From: Brachionus manjavacas | Lineage: Eukaryota > Rotifera > Eurotatoria > Ploima > Brachionidae | Direction of reading: 5' to 3' | NCBI GenBank assembly: GCA_019054805.1 | Contig: JAHQIY010000008.1 | Span: forward strand, 3,209,501-3,273,500 | Length of the DNA: 64,000 nt | Shown here: positions 23,682 to 36,500 of the stretch, one piece after another | How the letters are laid out: each line of letters begins with the position of its first letter | How positions within the stretch are numbered: position 1 is the stretch's first letter | The notes under the pieces: model-generated | The model's input: only the letters and a program-made list of their open reading frames with translations | What the model was told of the DNA's origin: nothing | Database searches by the model: none | Program-made: the position numbers and the translations under genes

Positions 23682-26600
23682 ATGGCTGAACTAAACCGAC
23701 CCAGCTCTCAGACTGATTTTGGCAACCCGCGCAAAGACCACTACTCGTACTCGTACTCGTACAAAACGGGAGGCGACACCGACAACAGCCAGCCCAACAT
23801 GAACACAGTCGAAGTGAACGAAAGCGTCACTGAGGAAATCGGACCGGACGGGTCCAAAATTATTCGCCGACACCAACAAGAGAAACAAATAAACAAAATA
23901 ACCCAAGTGGTCACCCAGCGAGTAATCAAACGCCAGTACATAGACCCGAGCACCGGCCAGATCATTGAGTATGACCCGAACAATGAACTTTTTGCCAACC
24001 TGCCTCCCGAAACAGTTTTCGAGGAGCAGACCATTATTTCAGATGACAATCTGCCCATAATCAGCACCACCACACTGTCAAAAACTAATAATAATTCGGC
24101 AAAGAATTTAACTAACCAAATGGCTTCGGTAAACCTAAACGATTGTGTAGATAATGCAGAGAGGAAAAATGAATTGCCGAATATTGAGAATACAATGGCT
24201 GCCGCTGTCAATTTAAAAATAAAGTCACATCCAGAAGACAATCAAGGTATTTTGTGTTTATCATTTATTTTTGTTATTTAACTTATATCAAAGATAAAGC
24301 AAATTTTTTTTTTGCTCCAATATTTAATAAAACACCCCAGTTATTAAGATTTAATAGAAATTCACTTTTTTTTATTTATCATTTTTTTCTTTTAAAATTT
24401 TATTTTGGTGGAAAAGAGAAGATTTTAAAAAAAATTAATTTTTTTTCAACTAATTTAGATAAATAATAAAAAGTTAAATTTTGAATTAACTGTATTCTGA
24501 GAAAGAATAGTCCAATATGGATCAAACTAAAGGTTCATAAAGGTTTCCAAAAATTTTAAATTCAGACCACATTTTTTGTTTGACCAAATCTTACTTCAAA
24601 TTTAGCCTTAATTCACAATGTTTGTTAATTAGTTCTATCATTCGAGTAAATGATAATTTAGCTTCGAATTTAATTTTAACTTTTTTATGGAATTGTGAAT
24701 TTTGAACAAAATTTTAAATTGAAATAAATTTTTTAATATGAGTCTAAAAATTATACTGCAAAATATAACGTTTCAAAAGCCATTTTTTAGAGGTGTTTTT
24801 TTTTTATTTTAAAATCTAAAAATTAAACCCACATTTTGTTGAGAATTTTCTCTAGTATCAGAAAACATATGATTCAATATGGGTCTTGGGGGTACATGGA
24901 ACAAGATTTAAAAAAAACTTAAAAAATAGGCAAGGCCATTTTTTTCCGAATTTTTCCGAGATTATTTTTTTTTCTAAAAAACTTTTTTCTTGGCAGGAAA
25001 TTTAGCTCTTTCAAAAAATGTGTGCTTTAAATATAGTTTATATATTCATTGGGGAGATTTTTGCTGTAAAATAGACCGTACTTTTCACAAGTCCAAAAAA
25101 AATATTTTCACAAACCCTAAAAAAATGTTGTTCCTGGGTTTTCATATATGCAGATTACGAATTTGAGATCGAAAGCTGAATTTGAAGATATTGTGGAAAT
25201 ATTTTGCATTAGGAGTTTTAGGGGTAAAGATAAAAAACTATTTAATGTTAAAAATTAATTTACTTTTTTTCGAAAAGTTTAAAATTATTTCTGTTAATGC
25301 AGCATGGTGTAACATTCAAAGCTACATCAACTTTCAAAGTCTTCAAATGATTTGCAAAATCTCGGCGAAAAGCAATACGCTCGATTTAATATTTAAATTT
25401 AATTTCTGTTAAACTCTGAAAATTTAGCAGACCCTTAAATTTTGATGCAATTTAGAATTTCAAAAGATTTTCAGTTTTTTATATTATTTTCTGTTCTTTC
25501 TATCATTCGGTACTTAATTTTTAAATCCTTAAAAGTTAATAAATTGAGATATTTTTTATTGAATTGATTTTCATTTTTTAAATAAAAAACTGATTTTTAA
25601 AGGATAAGTGTAAATAAATAGAAAAAAGTGAATTTCTATTCAATTTGTTGTTAATTTATTTTTTTATGTTTAATCTAAATAATTGGGGAAAAATCATTTT
25701 GAATAAAAAAATTTATTTTGGGACTTTTAAACAATTCTGCTTTATTTTAATGGCCTGATATAAAATTCATAGAAAAGAATAAAAAATTCAAAAGATGAGA
25801 TGAAATTTAAAAAAAAAACAAAATTAACTTTGTTAAAAATTCTTCCCAATTCCTCGTTTTTTTAACTTCTCTAAAATTTTCTTAATTCCAAAATATTTGA
25901 GTTAATGCTTTAAATCAAATTTTAAAAAAAGTTATCCTAGTTATCTTAAAAAAGGTTAGGTAAAACTAATCAATTTTAAATTAATATAACTTAAATTAAA
26001 GAATTATTAATAACATTTTATTCTAATTATCAACCATGATCATGTGAAACCAGGAGAATTTGAATAATAATTTTTTTATTTGAGCACAATTTGATAATTT
26101 TATGCTTTATTTATTGTCAAGAATTTTTTAAAACTTAAAAAGTTAGCTTTTTTGAATAACTTAAGTATCATGTCTATAATAAATTTGTTAATTTTTGATT
26201 CTTATTTTTTCGCTTTTGAATAAAACACTCATTTTTTAAATAAGTAAACTATTAAATACTATTAGTCAACCAGCGAATATTTTTTTTTATTGTTATTTTT
26301 AAAAGTGAAAAAATTTAAAACAGATTTACACAGCTAATTTAAATTTGCATAAATTCGAGCTTAAAGAATATTTAAATTCTAATTTTAATTATGTCGCCAA
26401 TTTAAATTACAGACTCAAATAAATTTGAAATTCAAAATCATATCTTTATAAATTAAATTTTTGCATTTAAATATCAAACCAATTAAAAAAATAATTTTCG
26501 AATTAAATAAATTAAGCAATTTAATTAATTTTGTGTAAATTTTTGCCAAAAGTCAATTTGATGCTTGATTGAATTGATCTAGAAGAATTCAATTCTTTAA

Positions 26601-29600
26601 AACTAATAAAAAACAAACATTGTGAAAAACTTTTTTTATTTGAGATAAATAATTTGCTACGGTGAAATTAAAAGAAAATTTTTTAAGATCAATTTAAAAA
26701 TTTTAAAAATTAAATTTCATACTATTCAATCTAAATTATTTTAATTTAATCTTGATTTATTGTTTGTGTGTTCGAATACAAAATAAGTTAAAAAATTTGA
26801 TTATTTTTATTAGTTTTTAATCAATTGTATTTAATTACACCACGATTCAGCTTAAATCAATATCAAGATTATTAATCCTGAGCAATATCTTGAAAAGCAA
26901 TTCGAGTTGACAATTAAACCAATTTTTCGCTTTAGTTGACTATCTAGTAAATTTTTACGCGATAAAAAGTATTTTTTTTTAGATTTTTTTCTTTGGATCT
27001 AAATAAAAGGCAGTAATAACCCAAATTTTTTTGTTTATGAATTTAATAGAATTTTAAATAATTTTTTTAATCAAAATAAATTACTATTTACTAAAAAATA
27101 CTGATTTAATTAGTTATCCAGAAGAGCTATTCTGAATTAATCTATTGATTCTCTTCTTCAAAATAAATAGTAAAAATTTAAAATCTTGGAATCTTTGGCT
27201 AAACTATAAAGTTATTAATCATAAATAAGACACCTTAATTTCTTTTTGGTGTCATATTTTGTCTAAAATCATATAAATAATTCACTCTCAAAAAAAAATA
27301 TGTGAAAAAACTATTACTATCAATTCAGTGTTTATTTTTGATTGTCATTTCACTTAAGTCTTTATCTTTTTAATAAGCTGTTTATTAAAATTGTCTAATT
27401 TTTGTTAAAAAAATATCTTCACTGACCAAAATAAATTATTATTCTGATAAAATTTCCATTTTTTAATTCTAAGTTGTCCGAAAAGATCAAATTTATCTAA
27501 ATTTTCGAATGAAAATTAAGTCACTATATAATTCAAGTTCTAAAAAAATTCGATAACCTTAACTAAAATTTTAAGATGATCTAGATAAAAGAACTCTTAA
27601 TATTCGTTCAAAAATTTCCACTCTCAAACTCAAACCAAACGTATTGCTTATTAAATTAAATATAAATTCAACTCTATTACCATATTCCAAGTAAAAAAAA
27701 TAATTTTCCAAGTACTAGCTTTTATAAAAATTTTCAGCCTCGCCCATAGAAATATTTTTATTTGTAAATAATTAGCTTTCTTATTTAGATTATTTCAAAC
27801 TTGTAAAGACTTTAATTAGGAATATTTTTTTTAGATTTGTCATTAGAAATCACCAACTCCCTATTAAACACATAGTTTTATTGAAAAAAGAATTTTATAA
27901 GTTCATCGCAATTAAACTTATTTTTTATAACTCATCAGTTTTTATTATCAAAAAAAAATTCATTTCCGCTAATTTAAGTTGCACAGTTTTTCCTAAACAG
28001 TCAAACCACCAATCTTCACCACATTGTAAGCACCATCTCTGCAAATAAATCAAACCAAATGCTTACTCCTTTTTTCTCTAGTTTTCGACTAGAAAAACAC
28101 TCTCTAATAATTATCTAAAAAATAAATAAAATTAAATAAACGCAAGAATAATTTAATGACAAATATAATTGATTTTATTCACGTGAGATTCACGATTGAT
28201 AAAGATAATCAAAGTATCTACTTAAAACGCAGTGATATGTGCCAAAGTCAAAACTATCAGAGCACTTGTTAAATTTTAAAAAATCAGACCTAAACAAATC
28301 GAAGAGACAATGAGTTATTATTGTAAAATTTATTTTTTAAAAGGCTACCCAGAAGAAAAAAATATGGACTATGACCCGGATGATTCGTACCAGGACGACG
28401 ACTCGCCCTACGAGGGCCTCATTCAGACCCCTAACCAGTACGAGGACGAGCACAATCACAAAAAACGAAAGTCAAAAAAAAAAGGCGTCCTAAATGAGCT
28501 GATGGATACCGAAGCGGTCAATAGCCTGTCCTCAAGCGGATCGTCTTCATCACCACTTTTATTCGAGAATAACATGGACCTCCCATACGTGTCCAATCAC
28601 CAACAGTATTCCAAGAGCGTCTACGCTCACACTACCAAATATTCAAGACAACCTGATACAAATGGACAGCAGACTTACTCAGTTTTGCCAAGCTCGAACA
28701 TCAATCCAAATCGGTCTAATCACGGCTCTAATTACTATCAATCAATCGGCAAGGCCAACAGCCAACAGCTGACCATCGATCCCTATGCAATCAACCAGTC
28801 TCATTTACAAGCGCCTCATTCGCATCGATCACAGCATTCAATCAATCAAAAGTATCAGCAATCGTCGCCAAACTTAAACAATCAGGACTACGGTATGTGT
28901 TATATTTTATTTCTTACTTTTTTTTGTTTCCCGAGCTTAAGACCCTGGTTGCCATGGCAACGGAAAATTGAAAAAAATTTTGATCTTTATAAAAAATAAC
29001 ACCTGATTAGATTATCCCTATCCAGTGCTTAGAACCGAGCCGATTCCGCGGCAGCATTTTAGTAGACTTGAGCCAGAATCGAATAAAAGTGAATATAGCT
29101 CTAGTTCATCGAATACATCAATAGTGACATCTAAATCGAACCCGATAGCACTGCCGATACACGCCACTGGGCAAAGTTCGTCCAGTGTGTCGGCCAATAG
29201 GAACAGTATTTACTTGATGGACAGCAAGTCGTCCATAATTATTCACCATCACCACTTTGACTCGGCGGCCATGAGAACTCAATTTGAAATGAGAAAGAGA
29301 GAATCGCTCGGCAGTGTGTGCTCACGCCAAAAGTCCATGTCACCGTTGCCCCGCAAAGGTGTCCACTTTGACCAGAACACATACGAGTACTCGATATCCG
29401 AGCAAGAGAATTTGCACAGGCCTTACCATTTGGACTCGGAGCACTTGTCAAGACAAATGTATCGATCGGCACACAATTTAAATGCTCATCAACGAACGAC
29501 AACTAACTTGAATAATTTTGACTTTAAAAACTTAAATTATTATCACAGGTCCCTATCGTCCATTGACAGTGGCATTAATGTGTACAACCCTTACTCTCAT

Positions 29601-32600
29601 TTAGGTATTGTTAAGCTTGACAAAAATCAACAAAAATAAAAAAAAAAAAAACAATTCGCATGATTAATTATTTATTTTTTGCTAAAAATTAAAAAAAAAA
29701 ACTTTTGAGCTTAAACAACAAAAAAAAAATACTATTTTCTGTCTGGATTTTGTTCTATAACCAAAAGCAGCGCCTCATTGACATCAACTTGAAGTTTCTG
29801 GTAATGGCTAGGTGTAACTAGAAAGGAATCATCTGTAACTAATTTTACATTTTGTTGTTCGTTGTTATTCGAACAATTTAGAGTTAATTCAGCTGAGCCT
29901 TTGAGCAGCCAGAGCCATAAATCCAAGCCGTGCTGACAGAAGTGTTCGAATTCATGGCGGCCATTTTTTAGAACCATCACTCTAAACTGTAGATCATGAG
30001 GAGCCAAATTGTCCGTGTCCGACTCGATAGACTTCACTCTGACCTCGAAATTAAAAGGTCCGTGTGCTTGAGGATCTAGGGTGACATTGTTTAAAGAGTA
30101 CGGCTGCTCACTTAGGACATTTTGTCCGGGAGTCTTGGTCCGGTGCTCTTCTGAAGCGAAGTAGGTTTTGATTAACGGGATCAGCTCGGTGCCTAAATCT
30201 TTACAGTAAAACCATTTTTCGTAAAGAACTTGGGTGGAATTTGGCACAAACCATCTTACTGCATCTGTTTCGTCCAAAGATCGCTTTCTTTCGATGACCA
30301 GGCCAATTGAGCCCGCAGTACGCTGAGGCGAGTGCGGAATTCGAGCAGGCAGCAAAAAAAACTCTCCTTCCTTTACATGCACGTCCCTGTGCTGACCACT
30401 TTCGATTATCTTAACACACAAGTCTCCCTTAAGTTGATAGAACAGCTCCTCACCTTGCTCGATATGGTAGTCTTCACGCTGATTTGGACCACCTACGAAC
30501 ATTATAACCAGTTGTTCGTTGTGCATCAGTTTATTACATACTGGCGGGCTGAACGAGCTTTTGCTTTCCTCTATCCATTTGGAAACATTTATAACATTAG
30601 CCATTTTAAAATTTGTGTTGTTGTTTAAATTGCGTTTATTTTATCTTGAATGTAAGTTTGGTCACGTGATTTTTCAACTTGATCAAATTATAATAAGCAG
30701 ATAATTTTTTTAAAATTAAATAAAGTCTATTTCAAATTTCTAAGATTCAACATATAGTTAAAAAAAAATTGAAAATTATGTCTTCAAAAGTTAAACGATC
30801 AACAAGATAAGAAAATTTTGTTTCAATGTGTTTATTAATTTAATTTTTTTTTAAATAATAATCTTAACAGTAAGAGCTTAGAAGAAGATTAAATCAAAAT
30901 TTAGCAGATTTAATGCTTTCATGTTCTAACTTTTTTTTGAAAGATTTTTAAAATTGAGGTTACCAAAATTTTGGACAATTTACTTTCAATTCAAATTGGT
31001 CTTCCGGGATCTCGGCTATTTTACGAAAAATTAGAAAAATGAAAAGAAAAAAATTAATCAGATTTTAGGCGAATTTCTCAAAATTTATGAAAATTTATAT
31101 ATTTTCCGATTTTACGTAAAATTACCAGACTTCCAGTAAATTTACTCAAATTCTAGTAAACATGTCAAAATTTTAATAAATTAAATTTAAATATAAGTAC
31201 TGTATAAAAAATATCAAAAATTTAAACACTAATTTTTAAATTAATGAGCTAAAATAGTGATTTTTATTTAACTATTCTATTTATTTGCTAGAAATCTAGA
31301 AAAACAAAATACTAAGTATTAGATTGTGTTGCTGCATTCAAAAATTATTTGGATTTGAAGTTTTGATAACTGGTTCTAAAAAATCCACTAAGCGTTCTAG
31401 TGTTAATATATATAAAACGATTTTATATAAAAAATCTTTTTAAAAATGCTTTTAGAACGAAAAAAAATTACATACCTTAAAATGACTAGTAAACTTCAAA
31501 ATATTTGGCCTCTTTTTCTTTCTTTTTTTGGTCTTTATCTTTATCTAGCGATTGCTTGAGTGTCTTGAGTTGAATGTCCATTCTTTCAACAAAACTTTTA
31601 TCGGATTCATTTCCAAAATCAAGAATTTCAGAATTTGTGGAAAAATTGTTCTATAATTTTGCAAATAATTCTTATATCAAAATAATTGTTTATTTATAAA
31701 AAAAAAATTTCATGTAGCATTTTAATAAAGTTTATTTTAGTGATATAAAAAGTAATTTTAATTTAATTTTAAATTTCTTGCCTTTTTTCACAATGTAAAA
31801 AGATCTATTAAGTGAATAGAAGCTCTTTTAATTTGATTGTTTCAAATTTTAGTTCATTTTTTTATGAAGAGATAAATAAATTTTGAAAAACCCTTCTATT
31901 TATTGCATTTTTCAGATGTGTGTAAAAAGTCAAAAATTCCATGTAACGTTTGGCAATACTTTGATCAATTGCACAATTATTAACAGTTATTAAATATTTA
32001 AATGAGTTAACTTTTTTAATTATATTTAATTAATCAGTTGGATCAAATAAAACAGCTATTTTAAAATCATACAACTTTAAATTCTGCGAAAAAATAAGCA
32101 ATGTTAATTATTTAATTATCCACAGCAAGTTTAATAAGTTCAGTTAATAGTCGATTTCATAGGGAGGGATTCTAAACAGTAAAATTTAATTATTTGAAAT
32201 TAGGTTGAAACTCTTTAAATATTGGTCCGGCAATTATAACAAAAAATAAATTATTAAATAATATTAATATTAAAAAATATCACTTCTTTTTCTTCTTTCC
32301 ACCGGATCCTAAATGTCCAAAATCTTGAATCTGCTTTCGAATGGTTTGTAACTTATTGACGACACTATTTTCGTCGCTCTGTGCAGAATTCTTTCAGATG
32401 GGTATCGCAAATTCCAAAAGAGGATGAAAAAAATTTAAATATAGAGATCTAAATAACTTACAATAAAACGAGAAAATGATTTCCTGATGCGACCCAACAT
32501 TTGATTTACCTCGTTTGTAGCCTTTATAACTTGATTTATTGAAAATAACACCAAGATCTCTTTCGGTTTCTAATGTTGCTTTTGCTTACCAGTGATGCAG

Positions 32601-35027
32601 GAAGGAAAATTTTGTTCTTGTGACCATAATGCATGACCACACATTTTGATGTGTTGAAGAGAAGAAGCCAATCTTGAATCACTCACACTTGTGGTACACC
32701 GCTAAATATCTCAACCCATTCCGACACAATTTCATATTTTTCAAATTTTTTTTCACTTGTTTGTAAATCACCCATGTGACGTTAAATTTAAAATAATAAA
32801 AAAAAGAAGCATTATTGCTGTCAATTAAAATTTACTCTATCATTTAATTTTATTTCTCAATCTCACATTAAGCTCAAAAGAACTAAAAAAGAATAAAAAA
32901 GTGAAAATTTTTAGAAATAAAAAATTTATCTACAAACTCAGATAATTTATATTTTCAAAGTTTAAATAAAATATTCAATTAGCACTTAAAGTCATTTTTT
33001 TGATAAAAATTTTCACAATTTTTAAACAAAATTAAAAAAATTAAAACAAAAATTAAAATTCTAATTCTTTAACCAAACGACCTAACCATATTAAAAATCA
33101 ATTAACCAAACACCACTTAAAGCCAAAGACTAATGCCAATTTAATTTCAGAGCAAAACGGAATTGTAGTCGGCGGATGGCGCAATCCGACCCTGCCCGAA
33201 GTAATTGACTACCTGGGTCATCAAAGCAATGAGATAAGAGCAAACGCGGCCGCCTATCTACAGCACCTATGCTACCAGGACGATCATATAAAGGCCGAGA
33301 CGCGTCATCTAGGCGGCATTGCCAAACTGGTCAACTTGCTAAACAGCGATTGTCACGAGGTACACAAGAACTCGTGCGGCGCACTGCGCAACCTGTCCTA
33401 CGGCAAGACCAACGACGAGAACAAAATAGAAATAAAAGAAAAAGGCGGCATTCCAGCTTTGGTACGACTTCTGAAGCGAAGCCAAGACGAATCAGTCAAA
33501 GAGACCATCACCGCCGTCTTGTGGAACCTCTCTTCTTGCGAAGAAATCAAAGAGCAAATTTTATACGAAGGCCTAAACGCCTTGGTCAAGTACATAATTG
33601 TTCCCTATGCCAAAATAGACATTCTAAACCCTCAAACCAACCGGGCCATCTACTCAAACCCGACCAAGTCCAACCAGCGTCTCTTGGCCAACGACTACTC
33701 CAATTATCCAATTGTGTTGACCAATGCCACTGGCGTGCTACGCAATTGCAGCTCTAATCTACAATTTTCGAATTGCTACGAGGCTAGGAAAAAACTGCGT
33801 GATTCAGAGGGCCTCATTGAATCCCTGTTGCGCATTATTGACCAGGCAATTGAGCCATATGCCAACGAAAGCTACTACAAAAAACAACAGATAGTCAACT
33901 TGGACCTGATTGTTAAAGACAACATGAATTCAAAATGTGTAGAGAATTGTATGTGCATTTTGCGCAATTTGTCATTTCGTCTGCAGGAAATAGTTGATCC
34001 AAATTATGACCGGGATGTGAAGCCGTTTCCGGGCGACGAAAAAACAGTCAAGTGTGTGGGCACATCATCGGGCAAGAAGCGCAAAAATCTAGAAGAAGAA
34101 TTCCTCAACACGGTCTATCCGTACAACATGGCCGTGCCCAACGAAGGCAAAGCCCAAGAGCTCCTCTGGTCCCTGAACACACTCAACAAGTACTTGATCA
34201 TAATCAAAGAGAGCACGGTGCGCGACACCATCGAGGCGGCAGTAGGCTGCTTGCAAAACTTGACCGCGTGCTACTGGCGGCCCTCGGTCGTCATCCGCCA
34301 AGAGATACGCAGACTCAAGGGTCTGCCCACTTTGGTTCACTTGCTCAAGTCGGACGAGTACGAGGACGAGCCCATTGTGAGTGTGACAGCGATTGCGCTG
34401 CGAAACTTGGCCATTGACGCCAAAAATAGGGAGTTGATTGGAAAATACGCCATGAAAGATTTGGTTGCCAAGCTGCCCGATCCACACAGACCGCTGCCAT
34501 TCAGACTCAGCGTTCTCAACGAGGACACCATCACGGCCTCTTTGGCCTGCATCAACGAGTGCATCAAAAGCAATGACGACTTTGTCAAGTCCTGCTACAA
34601 TGAAGGGGGTGTCAAGCGAATGATTTATATCACTCGGAATGGACAGCATTTTCCCATAAAAATTGTCAAATATGCGGCCCATGTGCTCGCCTCCATGTGG
34701 AAACACAAAAATTTGCATGATTTGCTGAAAAAAGATGGCTACAAAGAGACGGACTTTACCAATGTGGCTAAACAGATGGGTCTAAAGTCGCAGAGCACCA
34801 GTCCGGCTAACACCCTGCACAGACCAAGGGGTGATGTCAATGTCAAGCCGAGTATGTCCGGCGGAACCAGCAAAAAAACAAAGAGCAAAGCCAAAAGTCA
34901 ATCGAAAGCAAATGATGATCAGAATGAGATGCCTATTTACAGCCAAGTGCACAGGACTCAGACAAATGGATCAAATAAAAATTTGATTGTTACTAATGGA
35001 TCAACGAATGCCGACTCGTGGGTCTAA
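23682..35027 (+). CDS. Delta-catenin/ARVCF/p0071-type armadillo protein
   Basis: Adherens-junction protein that binds the juxtamembrane tail of cadherins and regulates cadherin stability and Rho GTPases. Four exons, all joined in phase 1: 23682-24246, 28344-28892, 29011-29604, 33151-35027; 1194 residues. The start ATG sits in GGCACAATGG. The N-terminal half (1-569) is disordered: YSYSYSY, a TQVVTQRVIKRQYIDPSTGQ segment, acidic and Ser-rich parts. The last exon begins with the p120-family entry to the armadillo repeats (GWRNPTLPEVIDYL, NAAAYLQHLCY, CGALRNLSYGK, VLWNLSS, ENCMCILRNLSF). After the repeats come a Ser/Lys tail and a C-terminal DSWV. That class of PDZ ligand is typical of ARVCF, delta-catenin and p0071 and absent from p120 itself. 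No N-terminal coiled coil is obvious. Intron 3 contains HAAO on the other strand. Further small exons in intron 1 cannot be excluded. Confidence 0.9.
24247..28309. other. Catenin intron 1
   Basis: GT at 24247 and AG at 28342-28343, phase 1. It is AT-rich throughout. The frame at 25182-25412 (+) has slightly less biased composition (SVNAAWCNIQSYINFQSLQM) but no motif or splice borders that fit. No transposon was recognised. Confidence 0.5.
29732..30604 (-). CDS. HAAO: 3-hydroxyanthranilate 3,4-dioxygenase
   Basis: Cytosolic non-haem Fe(II) enzyme of the kynurenine pathway. It opens the ring of 3-hydroxyanthranilate to 2-amino-3-carboxymuconate semialdehyde, the precursor of quinolinate and NAD. 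290 residues, against 286 in human. The cupin metal ligands sit at His47, Glu53 (DYHIEQGEE) and His91 (ARIPHSPQR). The substrate-binding residues Arg43, Arg95 and Glu105 are also present, so the active site is intact. A second, degenerate cupin half fills the C-terminus (HEFEHFCQHGLDLWLWLLKG), as in the animal bicupin form. The gene is intronless and lies wholly inside intron 3 of the catenin gene on the opposite strand. Only the ATG at 30604 starts the frame with full-length homology. Confidence 0.96.
   Translation of the reverse strand: MANVINVSKWIEESKSSFSPPVCNKLMHNEQLVIMFVGGPNQREDYHIEQGEELFYQLKGDLCVKIIESGQHRDVHVKEGEFFLLPARIPHSPQRTAGSIGLVIERKRSLDETDAVRWFVPNSTQVLYEKWFYCKDLGTELIPLIKTYFASEEHRTKTPGQNVLSEQPYSLNNVTLDPQAHGPFNFEVRVKSIESDTDNLAPHDLQFRVMVLKNGRHEFEHFCQHGLDLWLWLLKGSAELTLNCSNNNEQQNVKLVTDDSFLVTPSHYQKLQVDVNEALLLVIEQNPDRK
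30605..31485. other. Upstream flank of HAAO within catenin intron 3
   Basis: AT-rich with no supported feature. The HAAO promoter should lie in the first few hundred bases but no clear element is visible. Confidence 0.35.
31486..31650 (-). CDS. Possible terminal exon of an unrecognised minus-strand gene
   Basis: On the minus strand an acceptor (aaattatag) at 31652-31651 opens a 55-codon frame reading NNFSTNSEILDFGNESDKSF..., then a charged helix with LKTLKQSLDKDKDQKKKEKE, ending KYFEVY at TAG. Composition and codon use look coding rather than AT noise. No upstream exon could be matched with confidence: the next open pieces on this strand (32.3-32.8 kb) belong to a dead LINE. It may be an orphan exon, a pseudogene piece or chance. 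Confidence 0.3.
   Translation of the reverse strand, partial: NNFSTNSEILDFGNESDKSFVERMDIQLKTLKQSLDKDKDQKKKEKEAKYFEVY
32283..32775 (-). mobile_element. Decayed LINE family A copy inside catenin intron 3
   Basis: Minus-strand pieces follow the same order as the good copy at 41.8-42.5 kb: EIVSEWVEIFSGVPQ (against EILSDWVEIFSGVPQ), then an internal deletion past the catalytic box, CVVMHYGHKNK-like, NQMLGRIRKSFSRF, PLLEFAIPI, RATKIVSSISYKPFESRF and DPVERRKRSD. Several stops and frameshifts interrupt it. It is a non-functional fragment. Confidence 0.85.
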
Positions 35028-36340
35028 ACAGTTTTTTTTTTTTAAGTTTAAATATTTTGCTAATTTTAAAAATTTTTCGAATTTTAATTAAATAAATTTT
35101 CGCATTTGATTAAGGGTTTTGAGATATGTTAATTTCAAATGTTTTGATTTGATGATTAGAATAGTTCTTTATTATTTTTTTGCCTATTTGGTCAGTTTTT
35201 AAGGATATTAATTGAATATTTTAAATTTAAATTTTCGTTTTTCTTTTTTCGACAAATTGGACAATTTTTCGATTTCATGTTTTTTTTTTTTGTATTAATT
35301 TTTTTTCTCTGACATTGTAAATTTTAAAACTTTTCTTTTAAATTAAGAAATAATAAATTTAAATTAAATTGAATTTTATTTTTTATTTTTTCTGGAATTT
35401 TCATTGCCGAACAAAATTTATATTTCAACCCCTGATTTATTTTTCCTGATTTTCTTTCCATAATTTGACAATATAAGTGCACATTTGATGCTTTAGTTTA
35501 TTTTAAAAAGTTAATAAATTTTATTCAGCTTTATTAGACAAAATAATAAAGAAAATTAAAAAAAATAATCAATATGACTGATCTTATTTTAACTTTCAAA
35601 AATCAGTATTTCTTAACGAAAGGATTTTTGTTTATCTTACAGTGTAAAAAATGAGTTATTTATTAAAATTTCGAGAAAATTAAGTAAAAAATTTCATCGA
35701 GGTCTTTTGTGAAAAAACAAAGTATCAATCAATCTTCTAATAATTAAAGTCTTCTGGAAATTTAATAGCACAAAAAAAAAGGAAAAAGTTACTTCATTTT
35801 TAATAAAGTTGATATCTAATTCTTAATAAATAAATCAATTAAAAAAAAACTAATTTCTTTCTAAAATAAAACGCAAAAAAATAAAATTGATCATCAATTT
35901 TTAAAAATTTCAATCAATAAAAATTAAAACTCAATTAAATTATTGACCATTAAAAATAAGCAACCAAAATAAAGATTAAAAATCAATTTTTAAATTTTTT
36001 TTTAAAAAAAGATTCTATTTAATCTCAATTTTTAAAATTAATCTCAATTAATTTTGAATGATATTTAAAACTAAATTTTTCAAAGTTCAAAAACAAAAAT
36101 GAATTTTTGACTAGATCAATTGATTAGCTTACAGTTGATCTCTTAGCTGAGAATAGGTCAATTTTTATTCAAAAGTTTTTTTTGCTAAAACATATTACTG
36201 TTTTTTATTACATAATTTGATAAGCTAATTTTTAATTTGAATCTTTTCTAAAATATTGCATTTATTAATGATAATAGATGCATTTTTTTAGTATTTAAAT
36301 AAAAACACATGACAAACAGACAATCTAAAATTTGGAACAA
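35028..36340. other. Catenin 3' flank, gene-free
   Basis: T-rich sequence after the stop, then AT-rich DNA up to the CACTA-like element. No gene or repeat seen. Confidence 0.4.
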
Positions 36341-36360
36341 ACTTTTAACGAATTCTTAAC

Positions 36361-36500
36361 TGGATCCTAATTAGGATCCTATCAAGTTTCCTGACAGGAT
36401 TCTGGCTCATTTCCTAGTCAAAATCCTAGTCCAGGACAGTATAGGATCCTAACTTAATTTCCTTTAAAGTCCTATAAGATTATAGGATTTTATAGGATCC
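36361..36500. repeat. Left subterminal repeat array
   Basis: GGATCC cores at 36362, 36374, 36444 and 36495. Between them are relatives such as CAGGATTCTGG, AAATCCTAGTCC and TCCTATAAGATTATAGGA. Several units are palindromic. Confidence 0.65.

Noticed and set aside
23691-24241. Minus-strand frames of 71 and 166 codons opposite catenin exon 1
   Set aside because: Antisense of a coding exon with hydrophobic, motif-free translation.
29239-29502. Minus-strand frame opposite catenin exon 3
   Set aside because: Antisense shadow; the plus-strand exon joins its neighbours in phase.
32280-32390. A real small gene ending in KKKKK on the minus strand
   Set aside because: Nucleotide-level match to LINE family A in another frame explains the sequence; kept only as a speculative exonisation idea.
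33269-33757. Long Arg-rich frame overlapping the catenin armadillo exon, and several antisense frames at 34.0-34.7 kb
   Set aside because: Alternative-frame shadows of a conserved armadillo exon; no motifs of their own.
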